This document shows positions 1-7,748 of a stretch of 64,000 bases of DNA, in pieces. The stretch spans positions 1 to 64,000 of the forward strand of contig NZ_VZDO01000020.1 of NCBI RefSeq assembly GCF_008802405.1, written 5' to 3'. The DNA comes from Plantimonas leprariae. Its GTDB lineage: Bacteria > Pseudomonadota > Alphaproteobacteria > Rhizobiales > Rhizobiaceae. The notes beneath the pieces are model-generated. The model saw only the letters and a list, made by a program, of their open reading frames with translations. It ran no database searches and was not told the DNA's origin. Both the position numbers and the translations under genes were made by a program. Within the stretch, counting starts at the first letter, position 1. Every line of letters starts with the position of its first letter.

Positions 1-2
1 GC

Positions 3-47
3 GGCGCAGCTCCCAAGGCGCAGGCAGACGACTGGGAGGAATTCTGA
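3..47 (+). CDS. C-terminus of a methyl-accepting chemotaxis protein (partial)
   Basis: The frame ending at the TGA at 45-47 reads GAAPKAQADDWEEF. A short Ala/Pro/Gln-rich linker followed by an acidic xWxxF pentapeptide at the extreme C-terminus is the tether that CheR and CheB bind in many chemoreceptors (NWETF in enterobacteria, DWEEF-like in rhizobia). Only 14 codons are visible, so the ligand-binding and signalling domains lie outside the window. The identification rests on this tail and on the terminator directly behind it. Any unrelated protein ending by chance in WEEF is the alternative. Confidence 0.65.
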   Translation, partial: GAAPKAQADDWEEF

Positions 48-94
48 CAACGAAGGGGATGGTCCGCGCCGCCCCGTCCCGGACGCCCAAGAAC

Positions 95-125
95 AAAGGC
101 CGGCAGCACTTGCCGGCCTTTCCGT
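95..125 (+). terminator. Rho-independent terminator after the chemoreceptor gene
   Basis: Perfect 11-bp inverted repeat AAAGGCCGGCA (95-105) / TGCCGGCCTTT (111-121) with a 5-nt loop. It ends in TTT followed by CCGTTT. It lies between the chemoreceptor stop (47) and the SDR start (190), so it most likely ends the chemoreceptor transcript. Because the stem carries its own A/T ends it could act in both directions. Confidence 0.8.
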
Positions 126-189
126 TTCCGCCACTTTGCCGCTTTCCACCGGCGATCCATTGCGGTTTCGCCCGAGCCCGGGAGGCGGC

Positions 190-972
190 ATGCGCGAACT
201 GGCGGGAAGCGTCGCACTCGTCACCGGCGGCGGGTCCGGCATCGGTCGCGCCATCGCGCAGGCCCTCGCCCAGAGCGGCGCGCGTGTCGCGGTCTGCGAC
301 ATCAACGGCGCGGCTGCGGCGGACACCGCCTCCGGCATCCGCGATGCCGGGGGCGAAGCGCTCGCGGTCCCGATGGACGTCGCCGACGAGACGGCAGTGA
401 ACGAAGGGGTCGACGAGACCGTCCGCCGCTTCGGCCGCCTCGACACGATCGTGTCCAATGCCGGCATCCAGATCGTCCATCCGATCGAGGATTTTCCGTA
501 CGACGAGTTCCGGCGGATGCTCGACATCCATCTCGGCGGCGCGTTCCTGCTGACCAAGGCGGCGGTCCGGCACATGTACCCGCAAGGGTCCGGCTCGCTG
601 ATCTACATGGGCTCGGTGCACAGCCACCGCGCCTCGCCGTTGAAGAGCGCCTATGTCGCCGCCAAGCACGGCATCCTCGGCCTCGCCCGCGTCATGGCGA
701 TCGAGGGGGCGAAGCACGGCGTGCGCTCCAACGTCATCTGCCCCGGCTTCGTCAGGACGCCCCTCGTCGACAAGCAGATTCCCGAGCAGGCGGCGACGCT
801 CGGGATCAGCGAGGCGGACGTCGTCTCGAAGGTCATGCTGAAGGACACCGTGGACGGCGAGTTCACCACGCTGGACGACGTCGCCGAGACGGCCGTCTTC
901 CTCGCCGGCTTCCGCTCCAACGCCTTCACCGGGCAATCCATCACCGTCAGCCACGGCTGGCACATGGCGTGA
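190..972 (+). CDS. SDR-family oxidoreductase, 3-hydroxybutyrate-dehydrogenase-like
   Basis: 260-aa cytoplasmic NAD(P)-dependent short-chain dehydrogenase. The N-terminal Rossmann motif reads VTGGGSGIGRA, the NAG motif follows, and the catalytic YVAAK tetrad segment lies near residue 158. The C-terminal half (KQIPEQA, VMLKDT, FTTLDDVA, then SITVSHGWHM at the end) is the pattern of the D-3-hydroxybutyrate dehydrogenase branch, which interconverts 3-hydroxybutyrate and acetoacetate. Substrate remains an inference. I chose the ATG at 190 because GGAGG lies at 181-185 and the protein then begins just before the Rossmann strand; the longer upstream frame to 136 has no ribosome site. It is followed at once by a DUF3096 miniprotein. 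Confidence 0.85.
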   Translation: MRELAGSVALVTGGGSGIGRAIAQALAQSGARVAVCDINGAAAADTASGIRDAGGEALAVPMDVADETAVNEGVDETVRRFGRLDTIVSNAGIQIVHPIEDFPYDEFRRMLDIHLGGAFLLTKAAVRHMYPQGSGSLIYMGSVHSHRASPLKSAYVAAKHGILGLARVMAIEGAKHGVRSNVICPGFVRTPLVDKQIPEQAATLGISEADVVSKVMLKDTVDGEFTTLDDVAETAVFLAGFRSNAFTGQSITVSHGWHMA

Positions 973-981
973 AAGGACACC

Positions 982-1125
982 ATGGAAATCACCATCCAGC
1001 CGCTGGTCGCGCTCGTCGCGGGCATCCTGATCCTGATCGCGCCGCGCCTTCTGAACTACATCGTCGCGATCTACCTGATCGTGGTCGGCGTCGTCGGCCT
1101 GTTCGGCCGGCAGCTCGGCGTCTGA
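982..1125 (+). CDS. DUF3096 family membrane miniprotein
   Basis: 47-aa protein starting MEITIQPLVALVAGIL. It holds two short hydrophobic helices (about residues 7-21 and 26-42) joined by a PRLLNY turn, which is the DUF3096 pattern seen in many proteobacteria. No function is known for the family; it is presumably an inner-membrane peptide. The ATG is preceded by AAAGGA at 972-977. It starts 10 nt after the SDR stop and ends 28 nt before the oxidoreductase gene, so it is probably co-transcribed. Confidence 0.7.
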   Translation: MEITIQPLVALVAGILILIAPRLLNYIVAIYLIVVGVVGLFGRQLGV

Positions 1126-1153
1126 GCCGCCGCTCGCCGGCGGAGCTAGGCGA

Positions 1154-2428
1154 ATGACGGACAGGCAGCGGGTGTTGATCCTCGGCGGCGGCTCCGGCGG
1201 GCTCGAACTCGCCTGCGGCCTCGCTTCCGGCGGCAGGCTGGACGTGACGCTGGTCGACCGGGTCGGCGCGCATGTCTGGAAGCCGCGCCTGCACGAATTC
1301 GCCGCAGGTACGGTCGACACCTCGCTGAGCGAGATCAGCTTCTACACGCTGGCGGCCCTGCGCGGCTTTCGCTTCGAGCAGGGCGACGTCGCCCGCATCG
1401 ACCGCGCCGGCCGACGCGTGGTGCTCCGCGCCTTCTCGGACGTGAAGCACGAGGCGGTCGCGCCGGAGCGGGCCCTCCCCTTTGAGCGCTGCGTCGTCGC
1501 GCTCGGCGGCGTCACCGCCGATTTCGGCACGCCGGGCGTGAAGGAACACGCCTACAGCCTCGACGGCCGCGCCGACGCCGACGCCTTCCGCCAGAGCTTC
1601 GTCGCGATGATGCTGAAGGCGCGCGCCACGGGCGAGCCGGCGCGGATTGTGATCGTCGGCTCCGGCGCGACCGGCACCGAGCTCGCCGCGAACCTGCGGG
1701 AGGCCGAGCACGCCTTCTTCGAGCGCAAGGGCCACGACGACCGCGACCGGCTGCTGCGGATCACCATCCTCGAGGCCGCGCCGGAAATCATGCCGGGCGG
1801 GGACGCCAAGCTCCGGACGCAGGTGCTGCAGCGGCTCGACGCGCTCGGCATCGACGTCGTGACCAACGCCAAGGTCTCCGCCGTGGAGGCGGGCCTCGTC
1901 CGGACGGCGTCCGGCGCAACCTATCCGGCCGACGCCGTGATGTGGGCGGCGGGACTGACCGGCGCGCCGGTTCTGAAGGACCTCGCCGACTTCGAGATGG
2001 ACAGGAAGGGCCGGATCGTGGTGGACGACCGGCTTCGCACCACCGTCGACCCGCTGGTCTACGCGATCGGCGACGCAGCGAGCCTGACGCCCGCCGATGC
2101 GAAGGCGCCGCTGCCGCCGACCGCTCAGATCGCCAGCCAGGAGGCGCGCTACCTCGCGAAGGCGCTGTCCGAAGCGGTGCATGGCGGCGAGCCGGCGGCC
2201 TTCGCCTACCGCAACAAGGGCCAGTTGATCTCGCTGGCCGGTGCCGGCACCGTCGGCATCCTCGGCAGCCGCGATTTCATCGTCAACGGCCGGTTCGCCA
2301 AGGCGGCCTATTCGGCGCTGGAGCGCGAGCACCAGTGGACCGTGCTCGGACCCGTCCGCGGCACTGTCGCGATCCTCGCCGATCTCGCGATGCCGACGCG
2401 CGGGCCCGCGCTGAAGCTGCACGGCTGA
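1154..2428 (+). CDS. NAD(P)/FAD-dependent oxidoreductase, type II NADH dehydrogenase-like
   Basis: 424-aa pyridine nucleotide-disulphide oxidoreductase. The FAD-binding motif LILGGGSGGLELA is at the N-terminus. A second dinucleotide fold, IVIVGSGATGTELA, near residue 170 binds NAD(P)H, and the YAIGDAA motif near residue 302 contacts FAD again. Length and domain order match NDH-2 (Ndh), a non-proton-pumping peripheral membrane enzyme that passes electrons from NADH to quinone. There is no N-terminal signal or clear transmembrane segment. The EI24 gene follows after 4 nt, which suggests one transcript. Sulfide:quinone reductase-like relatives are an alternative within the same superfamily. Confidence 0.83.
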   Translation: MTDRQRVLILGGGSGGLELACGLASGGRLDVTLVDRVGAHVWKPRLHEFAAGTVDTSLSEISFYTLAALRGFRFEQGDVARIDRAGRRVVLRAFSDVKHEAVAPERALPFERCVVALGGVTADFGTPGVKEHAYSLDGRADADAFRQSFVAMMLKARATGEPARIVIVGSGATGTELAANLREAEHAFFERKGHDDRDRLLRITILEAAPEIMPGGDAKLRTQVLQRLDALGIDVVTNAKVSAVEAGLVRTASGATYPADAVMWAAGLTGAPVLKDLADFEMDRKGRIVVDDRLRTTVDPLVYAIGDAASLTPADAKAPLPPTAQIASQEARYLAKALSEAVHGGEPAAFAYRNKGQLISLAGAGTVGILGSRDFIVNGRFAKAAYSALEREHQWTVLGPVRGTVAILADLAMPTRGPALKLHG

Positions 2429-2432
2429 GAGG

Positions 2433-3191
2433 ATGATCGGCCTTGCCGCCTCCCGCGCGCTCCGCGACCTCTTCTCGCCGCCCTTTCGCGCGGCGTTCTG
2501 GAAATCGCTCGGCTTGACGGCGCTGGTGCTGGTCGGCCTCTGGTTCGCGGTCGAAGCGCTGTTCGAGCGGGTCGCCGCGCCGTGGGCGGCGGGCTGGCTG
2601 CCCGCGCTGCCGGCCTGGGCGAGCGATGCCGAACGGGCCGCCGGCTGGCTCGCCGGGCTGCTGTTGGCCATCGCCCTCGCCTTCCTGATCGGACCGGTCA
2701 GCGCCGCGATCGCCGGCCTCTTCCTCGACGATGTCGCGGAAGTGGTGGAGCGCGAGTGCTACCCGGAGGCTCCGCCCGGCCGTGAACTGCCGCTTGCCGC
2801 TTCGCTCAGGCTTTCGGCGAAGTTCCTCGGCGTCATCGTCCTCGGCAACCTCCTCGCCTTCGCGCTGCTCCTCGTGCCGGTGGTGAACCTCGTCGCCTTC
2901 TTCGCGGTGAACAGCTACCTGCTCGGCCGCGAGTATTTCGAGTTCGCGGCGATGCGCTACCGCACCGAGCACGACGCGAAGGCGCTGCGCCGCCGCCACC
3001 GCGGCACCGTTCTCGCGGGCGGCGCGGTGGTCGCGTGTTTTCTCGCCGTGCCGGTCGTCAACCTCCTGACGCCGCTCGTCGCCGCCGCGCTGATGGTGAA
3101 CCTCCACCAGCTCGTCTCCAGGCGCGAAGGCGGCCTTCCCGCGCCACCCGTCGAGCGGCGCATCGCGGCGGCCGGTCCACGCTCAGACTGA
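2433..3191 (+). CDS. EI24 / CysZ-like multi-spanning membrane protein
   Basis: 252-aa inner-membrane protein with four to six hydrophobic segments (about residues 30-50, 70-100, 130-160, 190-215). The conserved core (VPVVNLVAFFAVNSYLLGREYFEF, split here as VPVVNLVAFF and YLLGREYFE) is typical of the EI24 family. The best-known member, CysZ, has been implicated in sulfate uptake, but alphaproteobacterial members usually lack cys neighbours, so the substrate is unknown. It follows the flavoprotein by 4 nt and overlaps the end of convergent nth by 9 nt. Confidence 0.75.
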   Translation: MIGLAASRALRDLFSPPFRAAFWKSLGLTALVLVGLWFAVEALFERVAAPWAAGWLPALPAWASDAERAAGWLAGLLLAIALAFLIGPVSAAIAGLFLDDVAEVVERECYPEAPPGRELPLAASLRLSAKFLGVIVLGNLLAFALLLVPVVNLVAFFAVNSYLLGREYFEFAAMRYRTEHDAKALRRRHRGTVLAGGAVVACFLAVPVVNLLTPLVAAALMVNLHQLVSRREGGLPAPPVERRIAAAGPRSD

Positions 3192-4028
3192 AGCTTCGGC
3201 CTCGCCGTCGGTCCTCGGCAGTTCGCCCTTCGCCTGCGGCGTTCCCTGCAGGCCGGGTGGGTGGTCGGGCAGCCGGATCAGCGGCGCCGGCTCGCTGTTC
3301 CACTTCTCGTCGGCCCGGCAGAGATCGGCGATGACGCAGGCCGGGCAGTCGGGTTTCCTCGCCTTGCAGACGTAGCGCCCGTGGAGAAGCAGCAGGTGAT
3401 GGGCCGGCGCGAGGTACGGCTTCGGGATGATGGCGAGAAAATTGCGCTCCACCTCGTCCGGCGTCCTGCCCGGCGCGATCTTCAAGCGGTTGCCGATCCG
3501 GAAGATGTGCGTGTCGACACCGAGATATTTCTCGCCGAAGCAGGTGTTGAGCACGACGCGCGCCGTCTTCGGCCCGACGCCCGGCAGCGCGATCAGGGCT
3601 TCGATCGAGCGCGGCACCACGCCGCCGTGCTCCTCCACCAGCCGCCGCGACAGCTTCACGAGGTTGCCGGACTTGGTCCGGGCGAAGGAAACGTTCCCGA
3701 TGAGCTCGAAGATCCGCTCCGGCTCCAGCGCCGCCATCGCCGCGGGCGTGTCGGCCAGCGGAAACAGCCGGCGCGTCGCGCGGTTGACGCCGACATCGGT
3801 CATCTGCGCCGACAGGACCACCGCGACGAGGAAGGTGAACGGGTCGTAGTGCTCGAGTTCGGAGGTCGGGTTCGGCCGCTGGACGTGGAGGCGGCGGAAG
3901 ATCTCCTCGACGTCCGCCGGTGAATAGGGGATCGCGGGCGGCGCCTTCGCGGGCTTCGGGGCGCGGGACGATTTGCCGCCGGAGCTTTTCGCGCTGGAGG
4001 CACGCCCGGGGGCGGACTTTTCTGCCAT
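3183..4028 (-). CDS. nth: Endonuclease III (DNA glycosylase/AP lyase)
   Basis: 281-aa base-excision repair enzyme that removes oxidised pyrimidines and nicks abasic sites. The helix-hairpin-helix LPGVGPKTA supplies the catalytic Lys, followed by VDTHIFRIGNRL with the catalytic Asp. The C-terminal [4Fe-4S] ligands are spaced C-X6-C-X2-C-X5-C (CKARKPDCPACVIADLC). The start at 4028 is the ATG that gives a short Lys/Ser/Ala-rich N-terminal tail before the glycosylase fold; the frame runs further upstream but into the divergent DUF2244 gene. About 30 residues after the cluster form an extra C-terminal tail. A second paralogue lies at 5646-6344. Confidence 0.93.
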   Translation of the reverse strand: MAEKSAPGRASSAKSSGGKSSRAPKPAKAPPAIPYSPADVEEIFRRLHVQRPNPTSELEHYDPFTFLVAVVLSAQMTDVGVNRATRRLFPLADTPAAMAALEPERIFELIGNVSFARTKSGNLVKLSRRLVEEHGGVVPRSIEALIALPGVGPKTARVVLNTCFGEKYLGVDTHIFRIGNRLKIAPGRTPDEVERNFLAIIPKPYLAPAHHLLLLHGRYVCKARKPDCPACVIADLCRADEKWNSEPAPLIRLPDHPPGLQGTPQAKGELPRTDGEAEASV

Positions 4029-4077
4029 GATCGGGCTATATCGAGAGCATCCGTCCGGTGCCAAGGCCGCCCTTGCG

Positions 4078-4569
4078 ATGACGATGCCCGCTCCCGCCGA
4101 TGCCGACGCGCCGATCTTCCAGGCGCTCCTGACCCCGTACCGCTCGCTGAACCGGCGCGGCTTCAACGCGCTGATGCTGGTGCTCGGGGGCATCAGCGTC
4201 CTCACCGGCATCGGCTTCGTCGCGAACGGCGCGTGGCCGGTGGTCGGCTTCTTCGGCCTCGACGTCCTGCTCGTCTGGGTCGCCTTCCGGGCGAGCTACC
4301 GTTCGGGCAAAGCGCGCGAGGAGGTCGCCCTGTCGCGCACCGACCTCTCGATCCGGCAGGTCTCGCCGGCGGGGGCCGTCAACGAGACGCACTACAACCC
4401 GTTCTGGGCGCGCTTCAACGTCGCCCGGCACGATGAGTTCGGCATCGTCGGCATGCGCGTCGTCGGCGAGGGCCGGCAGACCGAGATCGGCCGGTTACTC
4501 AACCCGGACGACCGCGAGAGTTTCGCGACCGCCTTCAACCGCGCCCTGCTGACCGCCCGGGGGCGCTGA
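4078..4569 (+). CDS. DUF2244 domain protein, two-helix membrane protein
   Basis: 163-aa protein with two hydrophobic helices (about residues 33-50 and 55-73) followed by a soluble domain. The F-x-A-x-L-TPYRSLN start of the domain and the C-terminal RLLNPDDRESFATAF segment are the hallmarks of DUF2244, a family common in alphaproteobacteria and without known function. The ATG at 4078 (MTMPAPAD) is chosen because the upstream in-frame part overlaps the nth promoter region; the ATG at 4084 is nearly equivalent. It is divergent from nth, with about 50 nt between starts. Confidence 0.75.
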   Translation: MTMPAPADADAPIFQALLTPYRSLNRRGFNALMLVLGGISVLTGIGFVANGAWPVVGFFGLDVLLVWVAFRASYRSGKAREEVALSRTDLSIRQVSPAGAVNETHYNPFWARFNVARHDEFGIVGMRVVGEGRQTEIGRLLNPDDRESFATAFNRALLTARGR

Positions 4570-4570
4570 A

Positions 4571-4596
4571 GGACCATCCGGAAATCGGGTGGTTCC
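4571..4596 (+). other. Imperfect inverted repeat between DUF2244 gene and ada-like gene
   Basis: GGACCATCCG (4571-4580) can pair with CGGGTGGTTCC (4586-4596) across a 5-nt loop, with one G-T pair and one bulge. There is no T-run, so it is at best a weak terminator. Its position upstream of the ada-like gene would also suit an operator. Confidence 0.3.
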
Positions 4597-4643
4597 ACGC
4601 TGCGGACGGGTCTATCTCCCAAGCTCAGGACAAGGAGGTAGCC

Positions 4644-5555
4644 ATGTCTCTCGCGCTCGACGAACGAACCATTTCCATGCCGGCACCCACGCCCGTCCGC
4701 TCCCGCGCGGATGCCGACGACTACGCCAGCGTGCGCGCCGCGATCGAGTTCATCTCGACCGACTACCGCGACCAGCCCTCGCTGGAGGAGGTCGCGGCGG
4801 CGGTCGGGCGCGAGCCCGCCGAACTGGAGGCGCTGTTCCGCCGCTGGGCGGGGCTGACGCCGAAGGCTTTCCTGCAGGCGGTGACGATCAACCATGCGCG
4901 CCGGCTGCTCGCCGAGGGCGCGCCGCTGCTCGACGCTTCCTTCGAGGTCGGGCTGTCCGGCCCGTCGCGGCTGCACGACCTTTTCGTCAAGCACGAGGCC
5001 ATGTCACCGGGCCACTTCAAGGCGAAGGGGGAAGGGCTGGAGCTGACCTACGGCTACGCGCCCTCGCCCTTCGGCCGCGCGATTCTGGTCGCGACCGCGA
5101 AGGGCCTCGCCGGCATCGGCTTCTCGGACGGAACGGCGGACGGCGACGAGGCGGCGCTTGCCGACATGGTGCGGCGCTGGCCGCGCGCCCGCTTCGCCCG
5201 CGACGACGGGGCGGTCGCGCCGCTGGCCGCGCGGAGCTTCGAGCCGGCGGAATGGAGCGACAGCCGCCCGTTGCGCGTCGTGCTGATCGGCTCCGACTTC
5301 GAGGTGCGCGTCTGGCAGGCGCTCTTGGAAATCCCGGTCGGCAAGGCGACGACCTATTCCGGCATCGCCTCGCAGCTCGGCGTGCCGCAGGCGGCGCGCG
5401 CGGTCGGCGCGGCGGTCGGGCGCAACCCGATCTCCTTCGTCGTGCCCTGCCACCGCGTGCTCGGCAAGGGCGGCGCGCTCACCGGCTACCACTGGGGCCT
5501 GTCGCGCAAGCGCGCCATGCTCGGCTGGGAGGCCGGCGTCCTCGCGAGGGCCTGA
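4644..5555 (+). CDS. Ada-like protein: AraC-type HTH fused to O6-methylguanine-DNA methyltransferase
   Basis: 303-aa repair and regulatory protein. Residues about 30-125 form an AraC-type helix-turn-helix (LEEVAAAVGREPAELEALFR; SPGHFK). Residues about 140-215 are the methyltransferase N-subdomain. The catalytic part contains VVPCHRV with the alkyl-acceptor Cys at residue 269, followed by the ALTGYHWGLSRK segment. The Cys-rich N-terminal domain of E. coli Ada, which senses methylphosphotriesters, is absent. DNA repair is therefore expected, but activation by Cys methylation at the N-terminus is not possible. A strong ribosome site AAGGAGGT stands 5 nt before the ATG. It sits between two endonuclease III genes. 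Confidence 0.9.
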   Translation: MSLALDERTISMPAPTPVRSRADADDYASVRAAIEFISTDYRDQPSLEEVAAAVGREPAELEALFRRWAGLTPKAFLQAVTINHARRLLAEGAPLLDASFEVGLSGPSRLHDLFVKHEAMSPGHFKAKGEGLELTYGYAPSPFGRAILVATAKGLAGIGFSDGTADGDEAALADMVRRWPRARFARDDGAVAPLAARSFEPAEWSDSRPLRVVLIGSDFEVRVWQALLEIPVGKATTYSGIASQLGVPQAARAVGAAVGRNPISFVVPCHRVLGKGGALTGYHWGLSRKRAMLGWEAGVLARA

Positions 5556-5645
5556 CGCCGCGACCGGCGGGCGGCCGATCGCCGCGCGCCGGAACCACCA
5601 CACCTTCTCCCGCTTTGCCGGCTGTCGGAACGGCGGGAGCGCGGC

Positions 5646-6344
5646 ATGGCGAAACACCAGCGGGGGCAGCGGTTGCTGCCCGAGAGCGAGGTCGAGGAGG
5701 CCTTCCGGCGGCTGAAAAGCCACATGCCGGGCCGCACCGCCACCGCTAAGGGTCCGAAGGACCAGCCGGACCCGTTCCGCTCGGTCGTCTCCTGCATCCT
5801 CTCCGCGCAGAGCCTCGACCGCAACACCGCCGCCGCGACGAACGCGCTTTTCGCGCTGGTCAAGACGCCGGACGAGTTGCTGGCGCTGCCGGACGAGGCG
5901 GTGGCGCAGGCGATCCGCCCCTGCGGCCTCTACAACATGAAGACGCGCAACCTCAAAGCGCTCTGCCGCACCCTGATCGACGAGCACGAACGCGTCGTGC
6001 CGCAGACGCGCGAAGAGCTGATGCGGCTGCCCGGCGTCGGGCGCAAGTGCGCCGACATCGTCATGAGCTTCACCTTCGACGCCGACGTGATCGCGGTGGA
6101 CACGCACGTGAACCGCGTCGCGAACCGCATCGGCATCACCGACGAGGCCACCGCCGACCGGACCGCGCAGGCGCTGGAAACCCGCGCGCCGGCCTGGGCG
6201 CAGCGCGACGGGCATTTCTGGCTGATCCAGTTCGGCAAGGCGGTGTGCAAATCGCAGCGCCCGCGCTGCGAGACCTGCTTCCTGAACGATCTCTGCCTGT
6301 TCTTCTCGGCCTCGAAGGTCGTGGTCACCGAAGCGGTGTCATGA
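5646..6344 (+). CDS. Second endonuclease III-like DNA glycosylase
   Basis: 232-aa HhH-GPD protein. The hairpin LPGVGRKCADIV carries the catalytic Lys, VDTHVNRVANRIG carries the Asp, and the Fe-S ligands CKSQRPRCETCFLNDLC have the same C-X6-C-X2-C-X5-C spacing as the nth product at 3183-4028. It lacks that protein's basic N-terminal tail and C-terminal extension. The sequence ILSAQSLDRNTAAATNALF in the first helical region differs from classic Nth (LSAQMTDVGVN). A distinct subfamily with altered lesion range is possible. It starts 90 nt after the ada-like gene and overlaps the convergent M20 gene by 6 nt. Confidence 0.9.
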   Translation: MAKHQRGQRLLPESEVEEAFRRLKSHMPGRTATAKGPKDQPDPFRSVVSCILSAQSLDRNTAAATNALFALVKTPDELLALPDEAVAQAIRPCGLYNMKTRNLKALCRTLIDEHERVVPQTREELMRLPGVGRKCADIVMSFTFDADVIAVDTHVNRVANRIGITDEATADRTAQALETRAPAWAQRDGHFWLIQFGKAVCKSQRPRCETCFLNDLCLFFSASKVVVTEAVS

Positions 6345-7748
6345 CCCGCCCGGACGTCGCGCCGTGGGCCGTGCTTCCGCCGCCAGCTTCTCCAACATCC
6401 GCACCCAGGCCTTGAGGCCGGTGCGGAAGCTTGCGAGGCGGAAGAACTCGTTCGGGGCGTGGTAGTCCTCGTCGGCCGTCGAGAAGGAGAAGAACACCGC
6501 GTCCGTGCCGAGATGCCGCTTGAACACCGCACCGATCGGGATCGTCGCGCCCATCGCGACGCGGAGCGGCTTCGCGCCGAGCACGTCCGTCAGTACCTCT
6601 TCGGCGATCGCGAGGCCGCGCGAAGCCGGATCGAGCGCGAAGGCGACGCTTCCCGGCCCGTGCCGCTCTACTGCCAAGTGATAGCCAGGCGGCGTCGCGC
6701 CTTCCAGATGCCGGCGGATCGCGGCGAAGACGGCGTCCGGTTCCTGGCCCGCGACGAGCCGGCAGGTGATCTTGGCGGACGCTTCCGCCGGAATCACGGT
6801 CTTCGAGCCCGCGCCCGCATAGCCGCCGGACACGCCGTTGAACTCCAGCGTCGGATGCAGCCATTGCCGCTCGAGCAACGCCTCGCCGGTCGGAAGCGGC
6901 TCCGGCACCGGCGCGCCGATCTCGGCGAGATACGCGGCGGGATCGAAGCGCGCGGCCCGGATCGCCGCGAGGATCGCCGGATCGGGCGGCGTCGCCCCGT
7001 CGGCGAAGCCCTCGACCAGAACGTTGCCGTCCGCATCGTGGAGGCTCGCCAGCATCGCGACGAGGGCGCGGACGGGGTTCGGGGCGGAGCCGCCGTGCCG
7101 GCCGGAATGGAGATCCTTCGCCGCACCCGTGAGGCGCACGTCGAGCCCGAGGAGCCCCCGGCTCGCGACCGTGACTGAGGGCAGGTCCGCCCGCCACATC
7201 GCGCCGTCGGCGGACAGGACGAGGTCGGCGGCGAGGCGGTCCTTCAGCCGCGCGACGGTCGGCTCGAAGTTCGGGCTGCCGGACTCCTCCTCGCCCTCCA
7301 CGAGGAATTTGAGGTTCACCGGCGGCCGTTCGCCGGTTTCCCGATAAGCCTTCGCGACGAGGATCGGGATCAGGAGCGGCCCCTTGTCGTCGGATACGCC
7401 CCGCGCATAGAGACGGTCGTCGCGGACGGTCGGCTCGAAGGGCGGCGAGGTCCAGGCCCCGAGCGGATCCGGCGGCTGCACGTCGTAGTGCCCGTAGACG
7501 AGGACGGTCGGTGCATCCGGAAGGCCGCCCCATTCCGCCAGAACTGCGGGCGAACCGCCCGTCTCCTCGATCGAGACCTCCGGAAAGCCGGCGTCGTAGA
7601 GGAGGCTCGCGACGAAGCCGGCCGCCTCCCGCACCGAAGCCGCATAGGCCGGATCGGCGCTGATGCTCGGGATGCGGCAGAAGCGCTTCAGGGTTTTGAG
7701 CGCCTGCGGCTCATGGCCTGTCAGCCAGGTCTCAGCCGCTCCGCTCAT
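6339..7748 (-). CDS. M20 family dipeptidase / deacylase
   Basis: 469-aa zinc metallopeptidase of the M20 (carnosinase/ArgE-DapE) family. Metal-binding motifs are visible: VYGHYDVQPPD with the first His and Asp, then VEGEEESGSPN with the catalytic and ligand Glu pair near residue 135. The inserted dimerisation domain starts after the VASRGLLGLDV region and contains LHSGRHGG. The start is the ATG at 7748, which overlaps the upstream SDR stop (ATGA). It is last in the minus-strand operon headed by the gntR gene. Together with the creatininase-like gene it suggests stepwise hydrolysis of an amide or peptide-like compound. Confidence 0.88.
   Translation of the reverse strand: MSGAAETWLTGHEPQALKTLKRFCRIPSISADPAYAASVREAAGFVASLLYDAGFPEVSIEETGGSPAVLAEWGGLPDAPTVLVYGHYDVQPPDPLGAWTSPPFEPTVRDDRLYARGVSDDKGPLLIPILVAKAYRETGERPPVNLKFLVEGEEESGSPNFEPTVARLKDRLAADLVLSADGAMWRADLPSVTVASRGLLGLDVRLTGAAKDLHSGRHGGSAPNPVRALVAMLASLHDADGNVLVEGFADGATPPDPAILAAIRAARFDPAAYLAEIGAPVPEPLPTGEALLERQWLHPTLEFNGVSGGYAGAGSKTVIPAEASAKITCRLVAGQEPDAVFAAIRRHLEGATPPGYHLAVERHGPGSVAFALDPASRGLAIAEEVLTDVLGAKPLRVAMGATIPIGAVFKRHLGTDAVFFSFSTADEDYHAPNEFFRLASFRTGLKAWVRMLEKLAAEARPTARRPGGS

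Noticed and set aside
989-2671. 560-codon open frame on the minus strand
   Set aside because: Lies wholly opposite the flavoprotein gene; Arg/Ala/His-rich composition typical of antisense frames in GC-rich DNA, no domain.
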